27,500 bases of DNA from Paulinella micropora (taxonomy: Eukaryota > Cercozoa > Imbricatea > Euglyphida > Paulinellidae): NCBI GenBank assembly GCA_019918135.1, contig WBZZ01006572.1:170001-197500 (forward strand), written 5' to 3'. Shown one piece after another: positions 1 through 8,112 of the stretch. Below the pieces are notes generated by a model, which made no database searches, was not told where the DNA came from, and worked only from the letters and a program-made list of their open reading frames with translations. The position numbers and the translations under genes were made by a program. Within the stretch, counting starts at the first letter, position 1. Every line of letters begins with the position of its first letter.

Positions 1-59
1 GGAAGTTCAACTTTCAAAAAGTTGAACCGCATTATTAATTTTCGAGTCGGAACTCAAGC
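1..59. other. Left host flank
   Basis: AT-rich host DNA. It contains a perfect hairpin: a 10-base arm at 5-14 (GTTCAACTTT), loop CAA, and complementary arm at 18-27. No gene is visible in this short stretch. Confidence 0.5.
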
Positions 60-65
60 TGTATT
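60..65. repeat. Left target-site duplication TGTATT
   Basis: TGTATT directly precedes the first TIR base at 66 and is repeated exactly at 21706-21711. It is the expected 6-bp footprint of a Polinton-type integrase. Confidence 0.85.
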
Positions 66-520
66 AAAAAACGAGAAAGAGAAGGGTGGGTGTTTCTAAG
101 GCCCCACCCCCCCTTCCATTTTGAATTTCCCTATCGTTTGCCATTTTTGCCATATTCGTTCATATAAGGGCGATAACAGCATAAATCCCCATTTTTTACA
201 CGCGTAGTATAGGGTCGCACTTCGGCACACTTTTTCAAGACACGCCCCCCGCCGCCAGAGATGCGCACCAAAGCAAAAAGGAAATGAGCCCAACAAAAAA
301 CAAAATGGTAATAGAATTCATCAGCAAATACTTCAACTATACGATTATACCAAAATCGTCTAATCGTGTAATTGTTTTTTTCTCCGTCGTTAGTTTCAGT
401 TTTTAGCACTACAAGACAAACATCAAGACACACATTTTCTCCCTGTCAAAACAAAAATACTCATAAATCAAAAATTACCTTTTTCTTTTTGTGCCGTTTG
501 GTTTCAATTATGTTTTCTGG
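66..520. repeat. Left terminal inverted repeat
   Basis: This repeat pairs with 21273-21705. Bases 66-440 are the reverse complement of 21331-21705, with no difference that I can find. Then 24 bases (441-464) stand where the right copy has two, and homology resumes from 465 to 520 against 21273-21328. Long open frames in both arms (for example 131-433 on the minus strand) are mirror copies of each other and look non-coding. The inner part corresponds to the reverse complement of the integrase 3' coding end. Confidence 0.93.
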
Positions 521-561
521 GAATTTTCATTTATACATATATATACTATTTATAAAAAACA

Positions 562-1362
562 ATGAACTGCGAATATTGCGACAAGAAAGGATACAGACGG
601 GTATCATTACAAGGACATACATATATAATGTGTGATGAATGCTTAAAGGTATGTAGAAATTGTAAGGTTGTAAGAACCCCCGAAAATTCATATGCTAATA
701 GAAACTACTGTAAGGAATGTTGTAAAAAATACCAGAATGAATATGCGAAAACACACAAACAAATATTAACACCTGAACAAAAAGCTTACAAAAACGAATA
801 CAACAAAGAAAGAGGTAAAGAAAAAATCAAATGCACACAATGCGATAAAGAACTAAGCAGAGGTTATTTGAATAAACATATCAAAGAAATACACGAAAAT
901 AAGAAAAAGATATTAAGTGAAGAAGCAAAACAAAAGAAACGAGAAGCAGTGAGAAAGCTAGGAGCGGAAAAAGTCAAATGCCCCAAATGTGATAAAGAAT
1001 TAAGACGAGATGGACTAGCCGAACACACTGAAATACACGAAAACCCAATCAAGCAATGTAAAAGTAAATTCAAAAAATACATAAAATGGGTAAATGAAGC
1101 TAATCCAGATTTGAAACAAGAGCAGAAGGAAGCATTAAAACATTTGATATCTGCGTGGAATAAAAATAACAAAACTGTTCAAGATTTATTTGATATGAAA
1201 GAGCATCATTCGTATATAAATGGAGCATCGTTGAATGAAAAGTTGTGGAAAGACTACATAGAAAATATACTACATTACCGTGTAAGTTTGATGAAATATT
1301 TACACAAACATAATAAACCATATAGCACCAAATTAAAAGAAATTAATTATTTACATTTATAA
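562..1362 (+). CDS. Zinc-finger protein, 266 aa
   Basis: First gene after the left TIR, with no family-level assignment. The N-terminus has two four-cysteine clusters (C3/C6/C24/C27 and C31/C34/C50/C53), resembling paired zinc ribbons. Two C2H2-like fingers follow (C91/C94/H106/H111 and C140/C143/H155/H159), joined by a lysine/glutamate-rich helix. The last 100 residues are helical and basic. Nucleic-acid binding is inferred from these motifs. An AT-rich TATATATA tract lies about 20 bases upstream of the ATG, like those before the next two genes, and none of the late-type leader hairpins is present. The ATG lies downstream of the TIR end, so the gene is unique to this end of the element. It may be an early regulator or a DNA-handling factor. 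Confidence 0.8.
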   Translation: MNCEYCDKKGYRRVSLQGHTYIMCDECLKVCRNCKVVRTPENSYANRNYCKECCKKYQNEYAKTHKQILTPEQKAYKNEYNKERGKEKIKCTQCDKELSRGYLNKHIKEIHENKKKILSEEAKQKKREAVRKLGAEKVKCPKCDKELRRDGLAEHTEIHENPIKQCKSKFKKYIKWVNEANPDLKQEQKEALKHLISAWNKNNKTVQDLFDMKEHHSYINGASLNEKLWKDYIENILHYRVSLMKYLHKHNKPYSTKLKEINYLHL

Positions 1363-1385
1363 AAATAATATTACATATATATAAG

Positions 1386-1589
1386 ATGCCACGACCAAAG
1401 ATATATGAAGGAGACGAAAGGAGAAAAAGGAATAATGAGAAAGCTCTCGCATACTATTACCGTAATAAAGACCGCCTAAACGAAGAACGGCGAGCCAAAG
1501 CAAAGATGTTAGTTCAATACAAACAAAATATAGAAGAATACAAAAAGAAGATACAGGAGTTAGAAGAGCGACTGAGCAAGTCAAATTAA
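1386..1589 (+). CDS. Small basic coiled-coil protein, 67 aa
   Basis: A short, strongly charged protein. Residues 11-41 are arginine/lysine-rich with a YYRNKDRLNEERR stretch, and residues 43-65 form a short heptad-like helix, an arrangement reminiscent of a mini bZIP. Such charged helices with a YYxNKxxL pattern recur in large DNA viruses, but I cannot assign a function. The ATG lies 23 bases after the preceding stop, with TATATATAAG just before it, the same AT-rich start context as its neighbours. It is probably expressed with the replication genes on this strand. DNA binding is inference only. Confidence 0.6.
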   Translation: MPRPKIYEGDERRKRNNEKALAYYYRNKDRLNEERRAKAKMLVQYKQNIEEYKKKIQELEERLSKSN

Positions 1590-1701
1590 TCAACAATTTT
1601 TTTTATCGGTAAAATATTTTACATCTAAATAAATAATATATATATATGTAAAGCATTAAATAATTATTTTTCAAAAAATTTATCCTGCCTATCTATATAC
1701 A

Positions 1702-3444
1702 ATGGACCAATACCAACCAGAACTATTTCCGCTCTACAATATTGAGCAACGAGGAGACTACATCAGAGAAAGAGGCAAAAGAAGATGGTATCTCATTACA
1801 ACTCCAACCGCCCTGCGACTTATAAACAGATTAACAAATTACCACCCCGAATTAGTTGGCAGAAATAATTCACTCGTTATACCATATGCCCAGGGGTGGG
1901 AAGCTCGTCTCCAAGAGCTAAACCCAAATACAAGTTATTTAGTCCATCTGGATTATGAAGGATATCACGGACCAGTTAGAGGAATATACCAAGCTAATGT
2001 ATTGAAGCGAACAATCAATGCGGTTAGAAACTTTGTAGAACGGCAAGCAAGGTTTTACGAACAAAGAGAAGACAAAGACCTTAAAGTTATTACAATTGAC
2101 CAAGTTAATCCGCTAAATAATGCTGTCATACCAATGGCACAGGGTGAAATAAACTGTGTGCTAGAATGTATTATGAAAGACTTTCCAAACCCAAACAATA
2201 GAAAACGAAAGCGAGACCATATTATACTAGACCGCTTTAAGGACATCAAATATGCCACAGCAAAGGACCTAACAGAAATGGAAGACTTTATCCGATGTAG
2301 GATTTATGTATTTGATGGTATGAATATACTGTGGCGAGCATCTACTAAGGAATACCCAAAACAGATAATAATTAGATGTAATAATTATCACGCCACATTA
2401 ATAAAAGGAAAACAAAAAGATGTTTGTATCCAACACATTAAGTCAATTGAACTATTATACGATATTAACGAAAACATACCAGAGCCACGACCCCAATATG
2501 CTACTAATCACGAAGCAAGTAATGTGAAACTATCTACGAACCAATACGAGAACAAATGGATATCACAGGAAGAACTCAACAACATCCAAACCCAAATGGA
2601 ATTAGAACATAAGGATTTCTATTCAATGACAGACCAATCTGGAAACATTGTAGGAATAGTAGATAAAGAAAACAAACTAAACTATAAATGCTTAGACCGT
2701 TTCAAACACACATCATTCGTTCCTAATGATACTCCCGCTTGGTCATTAGCATCGTTCTTCAAACAGTTATTTGTAGAGTGTCTCATTGAAAAACATAAAC
2801 CTAAGTTCCATACACAAATTACTGAACCTAATATATTACGACACGTAAAATCTGGTCAAATACCCTTTCATCATATCTTTAAGCATCACACCAAAAACCC
2901 CAATAAGATACACCAGATTGATATGGTCAAAGCCTATACAAATGCTTCGTTAGGTAATCTGGGTGAAATGTCTTCTTACTTCAATGAATACCAGATTGCT
3001 CCTCGCAACATAATTAATATAAACCAGGACCTCACACAAGAATACTACAATAAGATAAAGCCTCTACACGGTTATGCTGTTTTTGATTACGACCAGAAGC
3101 ACCTTACAGTGCCAACCTTCTTCAACGGCTACACCACAAAAGGAACACAATGCCAACCCATACCCGCATTGCTATATATGTTTGACCAAGGGGTTAAGAT
3201 ATTTATTAAGAGGTTATATGTAGCAGACGACCATTTCAACCCCTTCAAAACCTTCACAGAACACATAACAAATATACAAGATTACTACTTTGATAAGCCT
3301 GGCTATGAACACGACACCTTAGCCAAAGCAACCAACTTACTGGTAGGCTCTTTGAACAAGAACATACACCGAACTCAGCAAGTATCTACCATTTCAAAAA
3401 CATACAACGAGCGAATACATTTTATGATGAAAGAAAAAGGATAA
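1702..3444 (+). CDS. DNA polymerase B, N-terminal part (motifs A and B), ends at premature TAA
   Basis: First part of a PolB-helicase fusion. Motif A is IDMVKAYTNAS (Asp407) and motif B is KATNLLVGSL (Lys542, Gly549). Motif C lies after the stop, in the same frame, in the next entry. I see no clear 3'-5' exonuclease motifs. Residues about 145-235 hold a Cys152...His230 pattern (NCVLEC, then NNYHATL) that loosely recalls an OTU/papain-like fold. In Polintons this enzyme copies the linear genome, probably by protein priming. The ATG is preceded by TATATACA. The frame closes with TAA at 3442-3444 and continues open immediately after it, so I read this as one gene broken by a nonsense codon. As it stands, the product lacks the catalytic motif C. 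Confidence 0.85.
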   Translation: MDQYQPELFPLYNIEQRGDYIRERGKRRWYLITTPTALRLINRLTNYHPELVGRNNSLVIPYAQGWEARLQELNPNTSYLVHLDYEGYHGPVRGIYQANVLKRTINAVRNFVERQARFYEQREDKDLKVITIDQVNPLNNAVIPMAQGEINCVLECIMKDFPNPNNRKRKRDHIILDRFKDIKYATAKDLTEMEDFIRCRIYVFDGMNILWRASTKEYPKQIIIRCNNYHATLIKGKQKDVCIQHIKSIELLYDINENIPEPRPQYATNHEASNVKLSTNQYENKWISQEELNNIQTQMELEHKDFYSMTDQSGNIVGIVDKENKLNYKCLDRFKHTSFVPNDTPAWSLASFFKQLFVECLIEKHKPKFHTQITEPNILRHVKSGQIPFHHIFKHHTKNPNKIHQIDMVKAYTNASLGNLGEMSSYFNEYQIAPRNIININQDLTQEYYNKIKPLHGYAVFDYDQKHLTVPTFFNGYTTKGTQCQPIPALLYMFDQGVKIFIKRLYVADDHFNPFKTFTEHITNIQDYYFDKPGYEHDTLAKATNLLVGSLNKNIHRTQQVSTISKTYNERIHFMMKEKG

Positions 3445-3450
3445 AGGTTA

Positions 3451-5007
3451 TTGTTCCTGAAACGAGTTAAATACGATAAAAGTAAGTATGCCGAAATGAA
3501 GGACGACCTACTACCAGAGCGAATGATTTACACATACCAAGACACAAACCCAACAGACAACATATTTCAAATGTCTCACTTAACTGGCTATGTGCTAGCA
3601 TACCAAAAGATAGTTCTTCATAACCAAATGTTAAAGCTTGTAAATACTGGGCGGACTTTACTATATTCTAATACAGACAGTATCGCATACGAAGGCGAAT
3701 ATATGAAAACAGGAAAAGAATTTCGTCCCGAGGTTAAAGAACAAGACGAGTTCATAGCACCACAGCTAAATATGACTTGCTTCGTTTCCTACATAAACGG
3801 CGAACCACGGATAACATACCAGCGACACAGCGGTTTCAAAGACACACTACCATTACAAAAATTCTTAGAAACACCACATAAACAATATCCAGAGTTCTCC
3901 GCCTTTGAGGATACAGAGCTTCCAGATTATAGCACCAAAGACGAATACAAACCTTTACCAGAACAAGAACTCTTACTTATTCACGGCAAAGCTGGAACGG
4001 GTAAATCTGAAATGATTAAATACCTAACTGGTCAGCCATCAAAATACACTAACACCCATTTCAAAGACAAAAAGACTTTATCAACCGCTATGACACACAA
4101 TGCCCGCCAAGTTATTAATTCTGAATATACACTCCAAAAAATACTAACAATGCTATGTCATAGACTTCCGCTACCGATACCAGTTGGCGAAGAAGCCATT
4201 AACCACAGAATAACGATTGATGAAGTTTCTATGCTTACTTCCAAGAATTTAGAAAGTCTGGACCATATGCTCAGAAAATACACTAAAATCAACAGACCAT
4301 TCGGCGGTGTATCTATCGTCTTATTCGGCCACTTAGCTCAGCTTCCTTGCCCAGACCCAACATCCGAACCATTCCACAAGTCAAAAACTTTCAAGCTATT
4401 TACAAAAATAAATCTTGATACAAATTACAGACAAGCCAAAGACCTAGTTCTACAATCTATCTTAAATAAGGTAGAAGACTATTACAAAATAGGTGGTAAT
4501 GAGCTTAGCCAGCATGAAGCAAAAGACTGCCTACCTACAATACTAACACTTGAAGAATTAGATGCTCTTAATAAGCAAGTTAAGCCACACCCTAAACCGA
4601 CTGACCCTAACCCACCTTTAATATTACACCACTCTAACAACAATGTTAATGAAAGCAATAACAAAATGCTACAAAATAAACCGCTTAAAACAGGTCATCA
4701 GGTCGTGTTTCGTTGTAATACGAAGGTTGTCCATAACGGCGATATTCACACTATTACTAGGGATACCAAAGAACATATATTCATTACGATTGACGATATT
4801 GAGCAGAAATTTGATAGAAAAAAAACGATACCAGACAAGAAACCGTATGCTGACATCCAGCCGACATTCTCATCCACCATCCACTGCTCACAAGGCCGAA
4901 CAACACCAGTGTGGATAAATCTAGACCTACTGTCAATGAATTTGTTATATGTTGCTTTAAGTCGTGCCACCTGCTTGAACGATATTGGACTATCAAACGA
5001 GTTATGA
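3451..5007 (+). CDS. PolB C-terminal part (motif C) fused to Pif1-like SF1 helicase
   Basis: Same frame as the preceding entry, separated only by the TAA. The start given is the first near-cognate codon (TTG); the first ATG is at 3496. PolB motif C, YSNTDS, lies at 3664-3681. From about 3950 a superfamily 1 helicase follows: Walker A GKAGTGKS at 3985-4008, Walker B ITIDEVSML around 4213-4239, the motif III-like FGHLAQLP, NYRQ, and a C-terminal HCSQGRTT ... YVALSRA block typical of Pif1/RecD-type enzymes. Polymerase and helicase in one chain would couple unwinding to synthesis. The gene ends 3 bases before the convergent lipase stop. Whether this part is made at all, by readthrough or reinitiation, is unknown; loss of function is the simpler reading. 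Confidence 0.85.
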   Translation: MFLKRVKYDKSKYAEMKDDLLPERMIYTYQDTNPTDNIFQMSHLTGYVLAYQKIVLHNQMLKLVNTGRTLLYSNTDSIAYEGEYMKTGKEFRPEVKEQDEFIAPQLNMTCFVSYINGEPRITYQRHSGFKDTLPLQKFLETPHKQYPEFSAFEDTELPDYSTKDEYKPLPEQELLLIHGKAGTGKSEMIKYLTGQPSKYTNTHFKDKKTLSTAMTHNARQVINSEYTLQKILTMLCHRLPLPIPVGEEAINHRITIDEVSMLTSKNLESLDHMLRKYTKINRPFGGVSIVLFGHLAQLPCPDPTSEPFHKSKTFKLFTKINLDTNYRQAKDLVLQSILNKVEDYYKIGGNELSQHEAKDCLPTILTLEELDALNKQVKPHPKPTDPNPPLILHHSNNNVNESNNKMLQNKPLKTGHQVVFRCNTKVVHNGDIHTITRDTKEHIFITIDDIEQKFDRKKTIPDKKPYADIQPTFSSTIHCSQGRTTPVWINLDLLSMNLLYVALSRATCLNDIGLSNEL

Positions 5008-5010
5008 AAG

Positions 5011-5700
5011 TCATAGGTAAATTTTTTTGGCTCCTTTGCCCTTGAAGCTTCTTATCGTATGAATTCCTTTTTTTGGTTTGACTAACTTGGTATTTACAGC
5101 CGTAGCACCCATTAACGATACGGGGTCATACTTAGTTCGGTAGTTCGTCGTTAGCTTCGCGGTCTTTGCCCTCTTCCCTTTTGGATTTACTCTTGTAGCT
5201 ACTCGGTCAATTACTCCTTCCACAAAGTCTCTTGTGCTACTGCCTTTATTGTATGCTGTAGCCTTTACACCCGTTTGTCGGCTTAAATCTTTTGCTATCG
5301 TGCCACCTAGTGAATGACCAGTCAGCTCTACATTATCCTTACCATATTTCTTTATGACATCATTAACCAGCTTCTGCTCTTCTTTATATCTCGGAGTCCG
5401 TTTCAATACACCCTTCACCAAGGCGACATCGGTGAGTAAGTCTCGCTTATCCGCACTCCCCCTAAATGCCACAATCGCCTTACCATCTTTTTCATACACG
5501 GTTGATTTTTCTTTGCTAGCGACAGGCTTCCACCCGTCAGCTCCCTTTCTATCTGTCCGCGACAAATAGACATCCTCTGATAAATCCGCATTACCGCCTT
5601 TTTGCTTTCTGTATTCCTTACCAGCTTTTTTCAATGCCTCCTTGTAGCTTATACCGTGTTTGGCAGAGTAAGCCTTAACGAACTTTATCCATTCGGACAT
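5011..5700 (-). CDS. Class 3 (alpha/beta hydrolase) lipase, 229 aa
   Basis: The nucleophile motif GHSLGG carries Ser130, the oxyanion-side motif AFRGS lies upstream, and Asp192 (YDPVS) and His214 (GIHTI) complete a plausible catalytic triad in class 3 lipase order. I start at the ATG at 5700 rather than 5724, because the resulting N-terminus (W-x3-V-x2-Y-x7-YKEALKKA) is a helix pattern common at the start of virion proteins of large and Polinton-type viruses, and because a hairpin (5702-5717) sits just before that ATG. A membrane-attacking enzyme carried in the particle for entry or egress is an inference. It converges with the helicase, 3 bases apart. It is the only gene between two plus-strand genes. 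Confidence 0.85.
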   Translation of the reverse strand: MSEWIKFVKAYSAKHGISYKEALKKAGKEYRKQKGGNADLSEDVYLSRTDRKGADGWKPVASKEKSTVYEKDGKAIVAFRGSADKRDLLTDVALVKGVLKRTPRYKEEQKLVNDVIKKYGKDNVELTGHSLGGTIAKDLSRQTGVKATAYNKGSSTRDFVEGVIDRVATRVNPKGKRAKTAKLTTNYRTKYDPVSLMGATAVNTKLVKPKKGIHTIRSFKGKGAKKIYL

Positions 5701-5701
5701 C

Positions 5702-5717
5702 GTCGCACACGTGCGAC
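5702..5717 (-). promoter_or_regulatory. Leader hairpin of the lipase gene
   Basis: Perfect inverted repeat GTCGCAC-AC-GTGCGAC ending one base upstream of the ATG at 5700. It has a 7-bp stem and a 2-base loop as DNA. Placement matches the hairpins before the capsid genes, though the stem sequence is unrelated and GC-rich. Confidence 0.6.
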
Positions 5718-5802
5718 AGTCCAACTCGTTGGGCGTTCTATATAATTAATTATTTTTTATTTTTTTCCTCCCTATTATATACTCACTACTCTACACTCAC
5801 CG

Positions 5803-6090
5803 ATGCAAAAACTTTGTGAAAAATTTGAACAGCTATCTGTCAGCAACAAAGACAGAACATTTACTTTACAAGAAATTAAGCAAGTAATTGATGGACACAT
5901 TAATGAATACAAATCAGAAAACAAGAAACTTCAAGAACAAGGAAAGATACCTATGGGAAAATATAAGGGAAAGACAGTAGCCGATGTGGTTGTATTTGAT
6001 ACACAATATTTAAGATGGATGGCGAAGCAACCATTTCTAGACAACTATCCTGAGCTAAAAAAAGAAATATTCAAACAGCTTCAATTGTAA
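5803..6090 (+). CDS. Small protein with ExoX-C-like (DUF3820-type) domain, 95 aa
   Basis: Residues 50-90 carry the pattern MGKYKGKTVADVVVFD, then YLRWMAKQPF, which matches the short domain found at the C-terminus of exonuclease X and in free-standing phage and viral proteins (DUF3820-type). No nuclease domain is attached, so it is more likely a nucleic-acid or partner-binding module than an enzyme. The N-terminal half is a charged helix. The ATG follows a TATATAC tract about 25 bases upstream. Assignment rests on motif memory only. Confidence 0.7.
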   Translation: MQKLCEKFEQLSVSNKDRTFTLQEIKQVIDGHINEYKSENKKLQEQGKIPMGKYKGKTVADVVVFDTQYLRWMAKQPFLDNYPELKKEIFKQLQL

Positions 6091-6220
6091 TTCTAAAACA
6101 TTTTATTTTTTCTATAAGTGATTTAATTCATTATGGCACCTTATAACCCATTTTAAATGAAATGTAGAATGTCTATGTCTTTTTCTGTGTGAATGAACAA
6201 TTCGTCTTCCACAAGGGCAT

Positions 6221-6622
6221 TCAACTTTTTTTTAGATTATGGGCTCTCAATCTTTCCTTATGAATTTCTTTATACTGTCTATTATATTCTTTTTTATTCT
6301 GATTACACGGGACTGTGATACCAGTTTTAAAATTATCGTTTATACATTTTGTGTGTCTTATCCAGTATCCTTCTCTCTGTTCTAATTCAAGGTGGCTATC
6401 ACAAGGGAAAGCTTCAATCAATTCAATCCGATAGTCATTCCTTTCTATAATTGAAAACGAATAAGTGTAATTTGTTTTTCCTTTTTTGTATTCATTCAGA
6501 AGATATGTGTGAGTTTTAGCTCTATGCTCCAATGATTTTATTGTGCTTCCGATATACACCTCACCAGTCTTATTACAGATAAGTTTGTAGATTTTTCCAT
6601 TCTGATATTTGTTGTAGTTCAT
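6221..6622 (-). CDS. GIY-YIG endonuclease, 133 aa
   Basis: The N-terminus shows the GIY-YIG signature: GKIYKLICN, then VYIGSTIKSLEHRAKTH, followed by a helix with glutamates (ELEQREGYWI) that fits the metal-binding Glu region. The rest (CINDNFKTG...) is a short basic tail with a KEYNRQYKEIHKERLRAH helix. Proteins of this size occur as free-standing homing-type nucleases in large DNA viruses and Polinton-like elements. It could act in genome processing or be a selfish passenger. The ATG at 6622 is preceded by an AT-rich stretch and a weak inverted repeat, TGGAGT/ACTCCA. Downstream on the same strand there is only about 130 bp of intergenic DNA before the convergent 5803 gene. Confidence 0.85.
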   Translation of the reverse strand: MNYNKYQNGKIYKLICNKTGEVYIGSTIKSLEHRAKTHTYLLNEYKKGKTNYTYSFSIIERNDYRIELIEAFPCDSHLELEQREGYWIRHTKCINDNFKTGITVPCNQNKKEYNRQYKEIHKERLRAHNLKKS

Positions 6623-6680
6623 TTTATATAATGGTTGGAGTTTATCTTTAATATAAAATTACTCCATCCATCCACCCACA

Positions 6681-7928
6681 TCAATGGTCTTCTAAGAAAT
6701 TAACGATAACACTCACATTTCCTCCATTAGCAACAGTTGATACAGACTTTTGTAAAAATGTTAGATTTTCACCAGGTGATAGTTGAACATCGTAAGTTCG
6801 CAGGTCAATAAGCTGGCTTGAAGTAGCATTAACATACAGTTTTAGAATTACATCCGTTATAGTGGCACCACCAATAGCAGTCGCAGCAGTGTCCTTTGAT
6901 ACGATTGAGGTTGTGGCATCAATATCGGCAAAGTTCTCCGCCGTAAGTGCTCCTGTCGTTTTTACAATTCGCACTATATTAACTTTGGTGTCTTCGTTTG
7001 ATATGCTTACGAGAGTTGGGTAAACGGTTGAATAATTTGTTGAGGCACCATTAAAAAGTGTTTTATTTTTTATGCTTAGAATTGGGCTTTCAGTAGTGCT
7101 CGCCTTTTCATCTCCTTCCGCTTCGTTTGATATGCTTGTATTAACAGTGTTGGCGCCCTCAATAAACATACTACAACTGGCTGTTTTTAATATTTGTATT
7201 CCAGTTCCACCATTATTAAACATTCGTGCCACAAAAGGGAGAGTTGTATTCCGAAGACTGACACCCGTGTTGGCATTCGCATACTTAATCATATGGACTT
7301 GCTGGAATTCGCCTGTGTTCGGGTTCTCAATTGAAAACCTTATAGCACCAAAGCCCAAGTATTGGAATTGAATTTGAAATACATTTCCCTTCGTCCAATC
7401 CATATTAGGCATATCGCCTGTTCCATTACACGGGTCATTCCAAGTCGCTTGTGAAACCAAGGTAGGCACTCCTGCTTTGGTATGGAGAATATTCATTCCG
7501 TCATTTTTAGTCTTGTAAAAATAGAAACCATTATCTAATGCGGTATCACCAATGCCGATAAATGAATAGTAGTCCTTGGTTTCGTCAGTAGTCCATAAGG
7601 CAGTGAAGCGACACATAACTCCCATCCCTGTTCTGTATTTAATTCTTTTTTTGCTTACCATAATGGCATCGGCGGTAGCTTTCGCTTCCGTTTTCAATTC
7701 AGCCATATTCGCATTAAATGCTACGGTCGCATTAGTTTGAGTTAATGTCCATATCCGTGTATTAACTGTGTAGGGAAAGATTTCCTGTAATACTGGTGTT
7801 AATGAACTGGTTAATGCTTCACCGAAGGCAGTTTTCATATTATTCGTTTCAATGTGTCCATCATACCCGACTTTGACATTTACGAAATCTCCGTCAGGAT
7901 TTTGGGCGATTAAATTTCTCTGGTGCAT
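6681..7928 (-). CDS. Spike/fibre-like structural protein, 415 aa
   Basis: Beta-rich protein with no transmembrane segment or signal peptide. Residues about 95-230 (RYRTGMGVMCRFTA, FIGIGD, DNGFYFYK, KGNVFQIQFQYLGFG, IRFSIENPNTGEFQ, VHMIKYANANTG) match a repeated pattern I know from tail or capsid appendage proteins of marine phages and algal viruses. The C-terminal half is Thr/Ser/Asn-rich. It lies directly downstream of the MCP on the same strand and has the same leader type, a hairpin that overlaps its ATG, so a virion-surface role is likely. The exact fold (lectin-like or otherwise) is not established. The stop TGA lies at 6681-6683. Confidence 0.65.
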   Translation of the reverse strand: MHQRNLIAQNPDGDFVNVKVGYDGHIETNNMKTAFGEALTSSLTPVLQEIFPYTVNTRIWTLTQTNATVAFNANMAELKTEAKATADAIMVSKKRIKYRTGMGVMCRFTALWTTDETKDYYSFIGIGDTALDNGFYFYKTKNDGMNILHTKAGVPTLVSQATWNDPCNGTGDMPNMDWTKGNVFQIQFQYLGFGAIRFSIENPNTGEFQQVHMIKYANANTGVSLRNTTLPFVARMFNNGGTGIQILKTASCSMFIEGANTVNTSISNEAEGDEKASTTESPILSIKNKTLFNGASTNYSTVYPTLVSISNEDTKVNIVRIVKTTGALTAENFADIDATTSIVSKDTAATAIGGATITDVILKLYVNATSSQLIDLRTYDVQLSPGENLTFLQKSVSTVANGGNVSVIVNFLEDH

Positions 7929-7957
7929 AGGAGCTTTTTTTACAAAAAACCTCCTAT
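7927..7957 (-). promoter_or_regulatory. Leader hairpin overlapping the spike-gene start codon
   Basis: In coding orientation: ATAGGAG, a T run, an A run, then CTCCTAT whose last two bases are the first two bases of the ATG. The 7-bp outer stem and the T/A inner stem give a long hairpin. A TTTTTTGAG box lies 3 bases further upstream. Confidence 0.7.
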
Positions 7958-7981
7958 AACCTCAAAAAATGTTTTGTTAGA

Positions 7982-7992
7982 GTTCCTATATT
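7982..7992 (-). promoter_or_regulatory. Late-type promoter box (AATATAGGAAC), spike gene
   Basis: The coding strand reads AATATAGGAAC, preceded by ATTATTTATTTTTTTG. The same pair of blocks precedes the MCP gene (9721-9732). This is inferred to be the core promoter of late genes. Confidence 0.6.
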
Positions 7993-8040
7993 ATCAAAAA
8001 AATAAATAATCTATCAAAATTAAAAACCTATTACCTAACT

Positions 8041-8070
8041 TGCGGGGTCGTAGGGGGAGCAGGCCCCTAC
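8041..8070. repeat. GC-rich palindromic repeat P1
   Basis: Stem GTAGGGG (8050-8056) with CCCCTAC (8064-8070), embedded in a 30-base unit that matches 14239-14268 at 29 of 30 positions. It lies about 43 bases past the MCP stop, where a 3'-end hairpin would be expected. Confidence 0.75.
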
Positions 8071-8112
8071 TTAGGTTCTGGTAATGGTGCCATTCTTAAC
8101 ATTTACTTCTTG

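Noticed and set aside
96..296. 66-residue open frame in the left TIR, copied at 21475-21675
   Set aside because: Overlaps the previous frame on the same strand in another phase and shows no motif.
131..433. 100-residue open frame in the left TIR, with an identical copy at 21338-21640
   Set aside because: The two are identical only because the TIR arms are identical. The composition is not protein-like and there is no start context, so I do not call a gene.
1702..5007. Alternative genetic code (TAA read as an amino acid) to explain the split polymerase
   Set aside because: Clear gene ends elsewhere in the element use TAA, TAG and TGA, and the fibre is interrupted by TGA, a different codon. 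Isolated mutations fit better.
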